DNA of 37,764 bases from Gnetum montanum (GCA_015680685.1 MNCI01001848.1:67200-104963), one strand, 5' to 3'; numbered from the stretch's first letter, positions 10,716 to 21,640 are shown. A program made the numbers and translations. Notes: generated from the letters alone by a model not told the origin.

Positions 10716-11726
10716 CTACAATCACATGGGTCAAGCGTTAGTAAGGTTGTTTTTGAAGTTAAGTTATACCTTACTACTTGCCTTTATTAATGATATTATA
10801 TTATCACGTGTGATAGTGCCTGAAAGTTTGTAATAATGAGTCTTGTGACTTAGGTGGGTTCCATTATAGTTTCCAGGTATACCTAGGGGTTAAATGATTT
10901 TTAGGCACCATTATGCTAAGTGTTATAGTTAATTACCCTAATTGATGTCCTTTGGGCGATGATAAATTTCAAAAAAGTTAGGCACTTTTCGACAAGGGTC
11001 CCTCCCCCACGACTAAGTTGAACATTCTGGGTTTAAGTAGGTTCAAACGGAATTAAAATTGGAGTACTAGCGAGCGAGATAAAGTGAGAAAAGCAAGGGT
11101 CACTCAATCGCAAGTTTTAGAGAAAAATTTCAAAAACTCCCCCCATGTGAATGACAAAATGATGCTAAGTGTTGCGGGGGCTTCACCTATTTATAGGTTT
11201 CGATAACACAATATTGCGTACGATACATCGTGTACGCGATATCACGTCCCTAGTGACATGGGATACCATGAAAATACCAACTTTTGAAAGGATTTTCTTG
11301 AAATTAATGTTGGAAATTGAGGACATTAGCTATGATCAAGATGTTCTAGGGAAATTTCATTAATTCTAAAGGCACCATTAATGATGATGATGTGGATTTT
11401 ATCAATAAAACCTTAAGTGGTTAAGAAAAAGGAAATGTAATGGTACATGGGAACGTTGAAATTCTGAGGGATAGTAATAGGGAAGGAAAATCGTTTGAAA
11501 ACTAAGCCAAGGGTAAGAAATTATGTGTGTGAGCTATGTTTGAAGTGAAGATAAAAAAAATTACACAAGTGGATCCTCCCCAAAGCAAGTTTCAACCTAT
11601 AATGCCCTTGTGTAACCACACTTAAAGTGTCCATGGGCACTAGAAGGGTTAAATGTAATCCACACTAGCTCCACAAAACACACACATGTAAATATCATCG
11701 GAATGAGATGAAAATTCTATGCTACA
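10716..11726 (-). promoter_or_regulatory. LTR-like promoter region of E2 copy B
   Basis: About 1 kb of non-coding DNA shared with copy A lies directly upstream of the E2 ORF. It contains a minus-strand TATAAATA at 11188-11195. Above that lies a CG-rich tract with GATATCGCG and related palindromic pieces (about 11205-11250), the same order as in the E1 LTRs. It may be a 5' LTR starting TGTAGCATAG at 11726. The end towards the ORF is not defined. Confidence 0.45.
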
Positions 11727-12298
11727 TGAAACACGAGCTACAATTACATGAACAGTGAGATGAGGTGAACTATAGAAAGGGATCATAGAGATTGGGACAT
11801 GAGGTAATTGACCCAGGGCATAGTGAATCCTGTGTGTAAAGCATGATTAACATGTCATTAACCCATTGTTCCAAGATCAAGACCAAGTTTGTTCCTCTAA
11901 TCAATGACATTGCATTGTTTCATCTCATGATGAACAACTATGAGAGTACCATAACAACAAGGCGTATGATCACTTGGCATTTTGTTCAAGGGAAGAGTGA
12001 ATTTTGTTTTGTGGCACTTCCTTTTTCTTTTTTCTTTTCTCTTTTACACTTTACTAAATCCAGAGAAGTCACCAACTTTCAAGCATGGGTGCATGTCTTT
12101 CTAGTGGGATCCCCTAGAACAACATTGGATTTTTGAGTGACCTTTTGATTACTCTTGCTCCCATTTTTGTTAGATCTACAAGGATCTTAGTACAACCACG
12201 TTGCATGACAACTCCCATAGACATCACCAAAGAGAATCTGCAAGTCCCCTTGATGTCACATCCTAATCATTCCCTCTTGCTCCATCCTTCTTTATTCT
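11727..12298. other. E1 internal non-coding stretch
   Basis: This lies between the end of nested E2 and the first duplicated block beside the N. A 97-codon open frame on the plus strand (11843-12136) resembles nothing known and opposes the element's coding strand. No function is assigned. Confidence 0.35.
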
Positions 12299-12299
12299 A

Positions 12300-12415
12300 G
12301 GTATAATGAACATGAAATTAATTTTAAGTTTTAAGAATTTCAAGAATATCACTGTANGGGTATAATGAACATGAAATTAATTTTAAGTTTTAAGAATTTC
12401 AAGAATATCACTGTA
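12300..12415. repeat. 57-bp direct copies flanking a single N
   Basis: The 57 bases at 12300-12356 are repeated exactly at 12359-12415, separated by N (12357) and one G. A perfect repeat abutting one N suggests two overlapping contig ends joined without merging, so the duplication is probably not biological. Confidence 0.75.
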
Positions 12416-12559
12416 TCCCTGAATAGAACCTCTTATTTGTAGAGTGGATGAGTGGGTGTAATGGGCTCACTGTTCCAAATAAGTGCTCACTTGAAACTTA
12501 ATAACATAGAACACATCTCAACCAACAATCCACATGAGTGTTTTATTCATAAACAAGAT

Positions 12560-12678
12560 TACTTACAAAAACGTAAAAGAAAAAAACACAAAAACATAAA
12601 AAGATAAAACAAAAGGTTGAAAAATGAAAAACTAGAAAACAAAAAAGTGTAAAATTAAAGAAAACTAAAAAAAATTTA
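12560..12678. repeat. A-rich tract after the gag stop
   Basis: A highly A-rich, low-complexity stretch on the plus strand (T-rich in element orientation) directly follows the gag stop codon. No coding content. Confidence 0.6.
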
Positions 12679-14667
12679 TTAATTCTGCTTATCAGTAGAA
12701 TGGGGGATATCCCTCATAGCTAAAAAGTTAAGGATGGCAAGGATTAATAAATGATGACGGGGATCCTTGCATCTTGAAAATATTGGAGCTCGATCATACT
12801 TACCCCATCGGGTTTCACACACTTGATTATAGTAAGCATAGTGGGACAATTTATACAATGTAGTTTCCAGATAACGAGTTGACCCATTATGATATTTGTG
12901 ACCATTAGATGGTATGCAAGGATTGGGATGATGCCTCCCATGGTTGTGTTCATTAGGCCGTATGGTTGTTGGAGTGTTAGATGGTGGCCTTGATAAAGTA
13001 ACATGAGGCATCGAGTTTGAAGGTAAGGATGCACCACAGTGTGGGACTTGTGCTGAGTTGGAGGATGCAGTGGCCCTGGACTTGTCATGTCTCTTCTTAC
13101 AGCTGTGTTTAAAGAAATAATGCTTTTGATGTTGCTGAGGTTTCTCACTGCTGTTGGTAGTAGTAGCACAAGTATTGTTCGTGGGTTGTTGTGGTGGTGC
13201 AGACGCCTTAGGAACAATTGGTGGTGGTATGGAAGGAGGGAATGGATGAGAATGTTAAAAGTTAGGAGGAGTGTAAGGTGGTGGTTGTGTTGGAGACATG
13301 GGTTGATAGTATTAAGGAGAATGGTACTATGGTGAGATAAAGTGCATTGGCCTAGTTGGAGAAATAGGATGTTGAACAAGATAGGCATTTGGGTTCAGAT
13401 AATATGAAGGGTGTGTCTAGTCTAAGGGTGGTCTCCCTCACGACTAGGATTGTTGCGACTGTGATCAAACACAATATCTCTACATGAACTCTGGATGTAA
13501 CATGTTTCTCCAATGCTCCTGTAAATGTAACAATATTAGGCATTGGCCCTTAGGATGATCGTACAGGCATATGTTGCATTCATATGTATGATTAGCAGTT
13601 GAGCGCTTATTTTCCTTATCCCTTCTTTCCAATTGTCCAATGTTTTGTCCTGCTTCTTGGGTTGTCAAAACTCTATCTCCAATAATGTTGATAAATTCCC
13701 CACACTTTTGATACGTCCATTCCAACATCTTATTGATCTTTGCCTCAACCTCTTCTAATGTTTGTTGTGTTGGCAAAGATGCTGTTTCCACCTTGAGATT
13801 GGTTGATTTCTTATTTTTATGATCATGGACCTTTGTTAAGTTGAGATTTTGGTCCCGTTGATGTTTTTCAACACTCTCCCATCTAGCCAATTCTTCTTCT
13901 TCTTTTGCTACCCGCTTAACAAGCTCTTGGATTTGATTGGTTCGTAGTTTGTATAGTTGACCTTGGGCATACATTCATAAGGTCTCTCTTGTTTCATTAC
14001 GTAGCCCATCAATGATATGATACATTAGCCTTTCCTTGGAAAACCCATGGCCTAGACAATTGTTTACTAGTTCATAATATCTTTCTAAGGCCATGTCCAA
14101 GGGTTCATGTTGTGCTTGTCTCCATTCTTGGATCTATTTCCTCAAGGTTGACACTCTTGTGTAGGTTTGATATTTTTCGTTAAAGACTTCTACCATTGTT
14201 GACCAACATCATATTGAATTTGGTTTTAACGATCTATACCATACTTTTGCTTGGCCAAGAAGTGTCATGGGAAAGAGCTTAAGTTTTTGCAACTCGTTAT
14301 CAATGTTATTCCATGTGCAGGCATCATAGAAGGGTTGTAAATGTTGATACGGGTCTAAGTCATAGCCTCCTAAAAATTTAGGAAAGTTGTTTAAATTGAG
14401 CCTGGGTAGATGGCTCTCTTTACGATGCCTACGTGAGATCCGAATAGCCTCTTGTATTTGTGTTAGGCTTATAGTGGCCAGTAGGGGTTCATCATCATCG
14501 AGTAAGTTAGGCTTTCGTGTGTTGGGATGACGTTGTTTTCATTCATGTTTATAAGAAACCCCCACTTCAAGTTGTGTACTCCAATCTTCATTGTCATATA
14601 GTTCATTGGTTCTCCAATGAATTTCCTCACTAAGTGTGGCATTATTGTAATCTTGTAGGAGAGGCAT
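12679..14667 (-). pseudogene. gag: E1 gag polyprotein, one frame with nonsense mutations
   Basis: The start codon is at 14665-14667 (MPLLQDYNNATLSEE), about 145 bp after the LTR. One frame of 663 codons reaches the stop at 12679 with no frameshift. It is interrupted by TGA at 14539-14541, TGA at 14209-14211, TAG at 14134-14136 and further stops later. The Retrotrans_gag core is clear: NFPKFLGGYDLDPYQHLQ, LKLFPMTLLGQAKVWYRSL, WRQAQHEPLDMALERYYEL and HGFSKERLMYHIIDGL. A coiled-coil segment and a CCHC-like knuckle follow (CNICLYDHPKGQC, 13540-13578; spacing CX2CX3HX4C, one residue short of canonical). The tail is rich in Pro, Gln and His. Gag forms the particle that packages element RNA. No pol follows. 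Confidence 0.8.
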
Positions 14668-14793
14668 GGTTGTGAACTTGTATGTGAAATTACGTGTGAC
14701 TTTTAATAATTATTTCTTCTTCCTAAGAGATATATTGTTAAGTCCTTATACATCGACCTTGTATGATATAACTAATCTAGATAACTAGCACTA

Positions 14794-14811
14794 TCCCCAG
14801 CAACGGTGCCT
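14794..14811 (-). other. Primer-binding site for tRNA-Asp
   Basis: On the minus strand AGGCACCGTTGCTGGGGA lies two bases after the 5' LTR. It matches the complement of the plant tRNA-Asp 3' end (TGGCGCCGTTGCCGGGGA) at 15 of 18 positions. This fixes the element's orientation. tRNA-Asp priming is known in Athila-type and related gypsy elements. Confidence 0.8.
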
Positions 14812-14812
14812 A

Positions 14813-15608
14813 TGATGAGTGGCAAGGTACCCCTACACTCAGCCATATGAATCCAAGCGTTTTCATGCATGATCCAATCGAACTCTACAAATGGACTAGT
14901 TGTGGCACCTAGATAGTTAGCCTTAGGTCGCAGTTCACTGTCTTTCCACTTGGACTAATATTAGCTTTGTCACGTATGATTTAGTCTAGAGTGAGGTGTA
15001 TGATGGGTTTCTACTTTAATGCTACTCTTGAAGGCAATGAAAGTAATGTTTACTAATCTAGGAGAGAAAGGCTAAGAGAATCTAATCTAACTTAAGTGCG
15101 ATGAGCATTCGTTCCTTGATTATTCGTACACATCTTGAACTTCGTGCATGACTACCACAAGGATTACCAAGCACAGATCCTAGGTACGCCACTGGGTTAC
15201 CAAGTAGTCACACTTAAATGCTTGTAATCGAGTCATACTCATTCCGCATTCTAACGACAGTTTAAGGGTGAAAGGGATTAATTATGATAATAACAAAGTG
15301 AATGCTGCAATGATAAAGTAATCTCGATCTTTATTTCCAATCATGTGCGTGTCCAAGTACATCACACTCTAATAAAGGATGTCGTACAATTACATTCACC
15401 ACACTAGAGGTAGACACTGGAAAATATTTTAACTTTGGAGGGACAAAACTACCAGAGTCTAGCTACAATCTAACTCTAAAATTGTGAAATGAGAGAGAAC
15501 CGCCTCTTATTTATAGAACTGGCGACGGGCTGCGATATTGTATACATGATATCGCGACCGCAATATCATGTAAGCGATATCGCGGTTGCCCCAAATGACA
15601 TCTCATCA
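14813..15608 (-). repeat. E1 5' LTR
   Basis: The 796-bp LTR runs TGATGAG...CTCATCA, with a minus-strand TATAAATA at 15508-15515. The U3 palindromic tract (about 15532-15585) is longer than in the 3' LTR and contains several GATATC/GATATT units plus one intact GCGATATCGC (15574-15583). Confidence 0.88.
15508..15515 (-). promoter_or_regulatory. TATA box of the E1 5' LTR
   Basis: TATAAATA on the minus strand, about 95 bp from the start of U3. It would drive gag transcription. Confidence 0.55.
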
Positions 15609-15613
15609 ATTTT
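15609..15613. repeat. Target-site duplication ATTTT, right
   Basis: ATTTT follows the CTCATCA terminus and matches 6964-6968. Confidence 0.8.
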
Positions 15614-16565
15614 CTTACTTGCACTTTTGATTTACTCTTTCCATATGGAATGCATGGAAATAAGGTTAATTGTAGCATTACTTTGAGAATTATTTCTCAA
15701 GTCATCATACCTAGGTTCAAGCCTAGATGTAGCCACTTGAACAAGGTTAGGTTTTCACTCATCCACTACCTCTCTTAGGACCTGCCTTGGTGTGATGAGC
15801 ATTAAGCATTTGGTAATGATCTTTGATCTTTTGTAGTGTTGGCTTGAGAATTGTTATAGTAAATCCCAAAACCTAAAAAATATATCGAAAAATAGCAATA
15901 ATACATCCACATCAAAGATACATTAGTTCATAACCAAAAGAACCAAGAAAAAAGTGTGTTACATTATAACTTCAAAATACAAATAAAAAGGCTAAGAGAG
16001 AAAAGAAAGGCTTAATGGAATTGTTGTGATACTCTCTATATATAAAATAATACTTTTTCAATATTAATAGTAAGATTTATTTGAATGTTTTTAATACTAA
16101 GATGAATTATATAGTTTACTACTAGGGTAAGGCAAAGATCTCATGACATTAACACTAAATGATAAACAATCATGCATCCTTTACTTCTAGGCTATTGTTT
16201 TTACTTTGATTGCTACATGTCTCTAAGTCCATAAATAAAGTCATTTAATGTTCTCAACATAAACATCATACAAAATATTAAAGAATTTTCAAATTAATTT
16301 TAGTCAACAAATTCTCCTTACTAAATTATTATTATTTATACTTGAATTTAATTTGGTGAAAATAATTTTAAAGTTATAACTTAAAAAAGATATGGGAAAA
16401 AACAATTGAAGATGACTTGAAGAAACTACAAAAAAATAAAGATCTAGCTTTTCATGGAGGAGAATAGTGAAAAAGAACTTATGTAATCAACCTCATTTTT
16501 TTTTTTGGACAAGGTTAGGATAATGATGATTTAATTTTAACATTACATAATATACAATTAAATTA
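15614..16565. other. AT-rich stretch, no gene seen
   Basis: This is the original flank of the E1 insertion site. No open frame of note, RNA gene or repeat was recognised. Confidence 0.4.
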
Positions 16566-16680
16566 TGACGTATTAGCTTAGTAGTAAAAGCCTTGCCATG
16601 AAAACTCCATGTTACAAATTTGATTCTAGTAGATAATACTAAGTTATAAGTTTTATAAAAAAATTGTATAAAAAGAATTC
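16566..16680 (+). mobile_element. tRNA-derived SINE, copy 2
   Basis: TAGCTTAGTAG (16574-16584) and AATTTGATTCTA (16617-16628) stand where the A and B boxes of copy 1 are. The tails align too (GTAGATAATACTAAGTTATA against GGTAGTATTGAATTATA). This copy is more diverged from a functional Pol III promoter. Confidence 0.5.
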
Positions 16681-18480
16681 TGAAACTCTTCTTTTCAATT
16701 AGTCCAAATATGAAACTCTTCTCTTTAATATATCTAAATATGAAGTGAATGATTATCATGAGTAAGAAACATTTCCCTCAATGGCCATAACGAAGATCTT
16801 TAGAATAAGAATTGATTATTAATTCAACAAGCTTATTAAGATAGTTTAAAAGCATAAATATTTAGACTTAAAGTACTGTTTGAAATTGCTTGATTAATTA
16901 ATGAGAAACGTTTACCTCAATAATTATAATAGATATATTTAGAATAAAGATTGATTATTAATTTTATAAGGTTATTAATATAGCTTGTGCTCATAATATT
17001 TCTAAATTTTCATCACATAAATACTCTAAAAAGTGATGATAGAAATCTAAGATCTAATCTTTCTAGGAAAAACAAATTGCATTATTACAAGAATTGGACA
17101 AGATACAAAAGCAACGACTAATTTAGAAATGCTAAGATCTAAGGCTAAACAAGAATTGGATGAGAAAATAAAAGAGCATAGTGACACAATGACAAAATTA
17201 TAGCAAATTCATAAGCCAATTGTTACCAATGATTTCATTGTTCACTATAAGTAGGTTTTGAACTTCTTAATTAAGTCTAGGAATGATTTACCTACTATAC
17301 TAACTATGTGTCCATTGTCACTTCAATTAGCATTCAATGATGTTTATGAGTCCTTTCTTAATCAATTTAGTAAAACTCAATCACAATCTACAATTGATCT
17401 AAATGCTTCATTTTTATTGACTCAAGAACTTGTGCTTAAGTCTACATTGAAAGATACTTTTCCTAACATGTGAGATATTTCATCATCATCTATTTAAACA
17501 TTTCTAGGAGGAAATGTCATAAGGGGAGGAAAAATGTAATGAACCACTTCTCCTCAAGCTTTTGTGTTAATGATTGTAATAGTCTTTCAATGTGTTTGTG
17601 TGCATGTTTTGTTGTCAAGTTGTGTGTGTGCTTTGTTTGGACTATGGTGAAAATTGCTTATTAGAATAGTAATAAATTTGTTGGCCAGATTTTTATATGT
17701 ATTATAATTAAATGTTTAAATACTTTATGCATAAGAAATATGCTTTAAAATACATGCTAGGAATGTTTTAAAATAATAATAATAATAAATATATGGGAAA
17801 ACAAAATATTTTCTATTCTATTTCAATAGAGATCCTGAGAAACAAAAGAAAAACAGAGGACACTACTCTAAGGTATGCCTCAAGAGCTAAAACAGGTATG
17901 TTGAGATGTAAATGATTTGAAAAAGAAATGCAAAAGAGTGCTCATTATTGAGGAACTAGACCTATGAATCAAGTTGGAGGAACCTAACCCATGAATCAAG
18001 CATATTGTGTGCAAATACCATAGCTTTATATTTTATTTTATTTTATTTTATCTAAATGTGATGCATTGTTCTTTTTAGTTTAAAATAGTAAACTATAAGT
18101 ACCCTCTCCATGGCCATAGAAAGGTCACGTGATGACCTTTTAAGGCTCGTAAGATGATGGAAAAATTCACATTGTTGATGACCTAAAAAAGAAAGTGCCT
18201 TATTTGATTATGTATCCTAAATTGCCCTTATCATGAATTTATTTTGAAAACTCTTTCCTTGCATCTTATGACAATTATAAATGATAAAGAGATAGATATT
18301 ATGCTAGAATGTTTTGTAATTATTGAGAGGAATTAAACTTGAGATCTAGCAAAATCTGAATTTTGAAATATCAAAAATTGTTAATTTAGGAATTAAACCT
18401 ACATATTTTATTGATTATGATCATGAAGAGAATTGAACTCATGACTCATTGATAAAAAAAAACTTTAAAAAGAAAAAAAA
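16681..18480. other. AT-rich stretch with minor repeats, no supported gene
   Basis: A plus-strand open frame at about 17258-17473 (NFLIKSRNDLPTILTMCP) has no recognised relatives and no clear neighbours. Simple repeats are (AAT)n near 17771-17788 and (ATTTT)n near 18029-18050. Nothing else can be supported. Confidence 0.35.
18029..18050. repeat. ATTTT microsatellite
   Basis: Four consecutive ATTTT units. Confidence 0.85.
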
Positions 18481-18959
18481 GAAAACAAACAGTTCCCAAG
18501 AAAGAGTCAGTTACAAGAAACCGTTCATTATCCCTTATTCCACCTACAAATAGGGAGAGGAAGAGAGAGAGAAAACACACAAGGCAAAAGTAGCTGAGTA
18601 GGACAAAAACTAGCTTAGTTATATATATTTATAATATATATCTATAAACTGGCCGATAGAATCTTATAAGATTACAAGTAAGAAGTTCTTTGAGTAAAAA
18701 ATTTCACGACTTTTGGATGAAGAACAAGATTTAAAAACCCAAATTTTCAAGACGAAGAACAAAAGTTCTGTACCTTATTTTTCTTAAGGATGGATTTTCT
18801 AAAAAAAAATTCCATGAATTAGTGTATGCTCTCACCCTCAGCCGAATTTCATATAAATCTTCTAATGTTTATGATGATCTGAGATCAGCAAGTGTAGATA
18901 CCTTATATTTATTTATTGCAATTGAAAAGTTTGTGACATTACTTATGTGAAAGCTGCTC

Positions 18960-19042
18960 GAGTTCGCATTTCGCAACTTAAATCTACAGAGTTTTATGAN
19001 TTGAGTTCGCATTTCGCAACTTAAATCTACAGAGTTTTATGA
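18960..19042. repeat. 40-bp direct copies flanking a single N
   Basis: GAGTTCGCATTTCGCAACTT and the next 20 bases occur at 18960-18999 and identically at 19003-19042, with the N at 19000. The pattern matches 12300-12415 and suggests unmerged overlapping contig ends. Confidence 0.75.
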
Positions 19043-19272
19043 CGATTGATGTTAATGTGGAGTGCCGGCCTTGGCCTCCACCTCTTGTTTCATGCCCGAT
19101 CCTGTTCGGCGCCCCAATCAGCGCATTGTTTCTATCTTTGGCAAGAATGCTGGATCTGCATCTGCGTAGAACTCGAGCATTCCTCCTGCTGCTCCGTGCA
19201 CTGTTTTCACGTTCTGCATGATCTGTATTTCTATTTTTCAAAGGACATAACCTTTCATAACACGACGTTATG
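19043..19272. other. GC-richer patch upstream of the tandem repeat, function unknown
   Basis: Base composition changes sharply, to clearly higher GC and several CpGs (for example CCTGTTCGGCGCCCC near 19100). Short open frames exist on both strands but none resembles a known protein, and their overlap argues against coding. It may be part of an LTR, a promoter region or a satellite-like repeat. Confidence 0.35.
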
Positions 19273-19560
19273 CACAAAGTTGTGTTACCGAAATGCTCTG
19301 TCTGAATTTTAGTTACACATCATCATGATGCACAAAGTTGCGTTACCGAAATGGCCTATTTGGAATTTTAGTTACACGTCAACGTTATACACAAAGTTGC
19401 GTTACCGAAATGGCCTGTCTGGGATTTTAGTACATGTCAGAGTTATTCACAAAGTTGCGTTACCGAAATGGGCCATGACAAAGTCAACGCTGGTCAATGT
19501 TACGCACAAAATATTAGCGTTACCGATTTCTGACCGGAAATGGCCTATCGGCCAAAAAAA
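19273..19560 (+). repeat. 58-bp tandem repeat, about 4.5 units
   Basis: The motif CACAAAGTTGCGTTACCGAA starts at 19273, 19331, 19390 and 19448, giving periods of 58, 59 and 58 bp. A degenerate fifth unit begins at 19505. Each unit continues ATGGCCTGTCTGGAATTTTA with variation. The first 23 or so bases of the unit are better conserved than the rest. It is GC-richer than its surroundings. Confidence 0.85.
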
Positions 19561-21640
19561 AGGATACCTCAAGAGGGAGTGTGGTTGGGAAGGGAGAGAA
19601 GACGGTGGCTACTACAAGAGATATCAAGGAGAAAGAAAACAAGTGTTACATAGCAATCCAATATTCTAGTAATTCCTCCTAATAAGCAAGATATCTAAAG
19701 AAGGAGGTAAAATGATCCATCTCTGTTATGTTTGATAATGGCCAACAAGGGCTAATTTTCTCAAACTTCTCTCTTCTTACTTGCTTAACCACCTTTACAA
19801 TGCTTGTATGAAATTATCAAGATTGTTGTTGTAAGCTTAGATTGTTGAAACCCTTAATGCTTTTTCCGAATCTCTCTACCCATCTTATGCACTCTCACAC
19901 CTAAATGACTTGGATGAGAGTTGTTTTGTAATGATTCAAAAACATCCATAATGATTTGGAGCATTTTTGATAAAAGATTGCCAACAAGGGCCAAGGATCC
20001 CTAATATGAGGATTGGTACCGCTAGCAGAAAGTGAAAATATCCCTTAGCCCATGAATAATTGTGAATGTTTTAAAATTGTTGAATTCTTAGGTTTTGGTT
20101 AGAATTTGGTTGATGAACCCTTCTCCTTTGAATGCATAAATCTTGGATCTGAATCTTAAACTATACCTTTTTTTTCCTATACTTTCTCAAGTTGATGGGG
20201 TGGGGGAAAACCTAGGATGTTAATTTATGGTTGTGATTTATCTATTATCTACTATTGAACATATGAATTTCTTGATTAAATGATTAATGGTAACATGGTT
20301 ACAAGAGTTAAATTTAGATTATCTTATTTTGTGTGTTGCTAGAAATTATAAAATATTATTATGTGATTGAAAAAATCTAAGATTATTAATTTACCTACTT
20401 TTGTGGTCATTTCTTTGGTTTACAAATGTGCAAATGATCCTAATTAGATATTTCTTTTTAGTTTAAATTAAAAAAAAGTTTGATTTTTTTTAATTTGATG
20501 AATTTTTCACAGACATTTTACTATGGCTATTTCTTTTTAAAATTATCTCTTGATTCTTAAAATTAATATTGATTAACCTGTTTTAGAGCTAGATCTAGGC
20601 ACTGTTGATTTCATTTTAATTTTATAGATTAATGTTAGTTTGATGTAGAAAGAAAGCCACCTGTGCATTTTCTTCTTTCAAATAGCTTTCTTTTTGGGGG
20701 GCTTCGGGTGTTAGCTCTTGCTCCTTATGAATGGGTATTACAAATGTAGTGTCAATCTACAACATTGTTGTGGTCAACAAAAATCTGCAAAATGTGAATT
20801 ATATTTAGGTTGCATCAAGTTATGATGGTAGAATGAGACAATAAACAATAGTTACAATTCTATGTGAAATTAGATTTGAGTCTCACTGTGTTATGGGGCA
20901 TGGCTAAACTAAGAGTCTTGTAATGGCTATAAGTATATTAATGGGGCTAAGATAAGGTCTAGGAACATGTCCTAATTGGTGTATGATTCTATGCATAAGA
21001 TGATGTCTTTGTTGTTCTCCATCTATAAAAGGCAAGTTACTTATTCTATGCATATGGTTTGCTAGGGCATAGGGCCAAGTCTAGTATGTTCCATTAGCCA
21101 TTGTTAATAGGTTTTCCAATTGAGTTGATGTGGTGAAGATAACATCTAAAATTTGGCATGTATAACTACATTTTAAGTGGTGTGTATAATCATTGGGGCA
21201 TTGTAGTTGTATAGCTACAAATGTTATACAATTGGCACTATGTATAGCTACTTGGACAATTTAGGATGCTAGTGGTAAGTTAGAGATGAGTTAGTACTAG
21301 GCTCATATGGTGTAGTTTTCTCATATAACTACTTGGATGATTTAGGATTGCAGTGGAAACCAAAGCAAATTAGATGTACAAAAGGCATCTCCATGAAAAC
21401 TACAGTGCAACCATATTGGCAACAAATGGATCCAACAAAAAGTGGTGGACAACAATGGAAAGCTATGGATAAATATTTTTTTTCTTTTCTAATTCTTCTA
21501 ATAATTGAACGCAATCATAAAATGGTGCAAAACTCTAATGTTAAATGAAACATAATGGATACATACAAGAAGGCCTTTAACAATAAGCCTAATACATAGT
21601 TCATTTACCTTCTAAACAAGATAAACAAACTTTGTATGTG
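19561..21640. other. Stretch between tandem repeat and copia relic, no supported gene
   Basis: AT-rich with only short open frames. The phrase GCCAACAAGGGC recurs near 19740 and 19980. A 30-bp phrase around ACTACTTGGA recurs near 21250 and 21329. The latter may mark the decayed 5' part of the copia element, but no LTR could be delimited. Confidence 0.35.

Larger units (their letters stand above)
7925..11726 (-). mobile_element. Repeat unit E2, copy B, nested in E1
   Basis: Positions 9589-11726 match copy A (1-2123) and end at the same terminus (…CTACA on the plus strand). The rest of the ORF continues to 7925, beyond what copy A shows. The upstream part has its own minus-strand TATAAATA with CG-rich GATATC palindromes above it, so it resembles an LTR. 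No second LTR or primer site was found. The left boundary is therefore not fixed: E2 may be a 3'-truncated insertion, or its ORF may belong to the E1 family itself. Confidence 0.5.
6969..15608 (-). mobile_element. LTR retrotransposon E1, Ty3/gypsy type, gag-only, with nested E2
   Basis: Two direct LTRs (6969-7762 and 14813-15608) share the 7-bp inverted ends TGATGAG/CTCATCA and are flanked by ATTTT on both sides. The tRNA-Asp primer site beside the right LTR shows transcription runs on the minus strand. The internal region carries one gag frame (12679-14667) but no protease, reverse transcriptase, RNase H or integrase. E1 is therefore non-autonomous and would need a relative's enzymes to move. 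Without the nested E2 segment its length would be about 4.8 kb. The LTRs differ at roughly one base in ten by eye, mostly transitions, so the insertion is old. The tRNA-Asp primer and gag type point to the Athila/Tat side of Ty3/gypsy (inference). Confidence 0.88.

Noticed and set aside
7919-11735. 9-bp near-repeat TGAAACTCA/TGAAACACG as a target-site duplication for E2
   Set aside because: The E2 ORF stop codon at 7925-7927 lies inside the left copy, so the supposed element edge would cut the ORF; two of nine bases also differ.
11843-12136. 97-codon plus-strand frame
   Set aside because: It opposes the coding strand of E1 and has no recognised similarity.
13087-13335. Plus-strand frame rich in Trp and Arg
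   Set aside because: It is the antisense shadow of the Pro/Gln/His-rich gag tail of E1.
12744-13388. 214-codon minus-strand frame
   Set aside because: The gag frame from 14667 continues through this stretch in another register, with a Pro/Gln-rich tail typical of gag; the longer open frame is out of register.
19273-19560. Regular repeats resembling a CRISPR array
   Set aside because: The between-core segments are themselves related, the units are tandem with no unique spacers, and the genome is a plant's.
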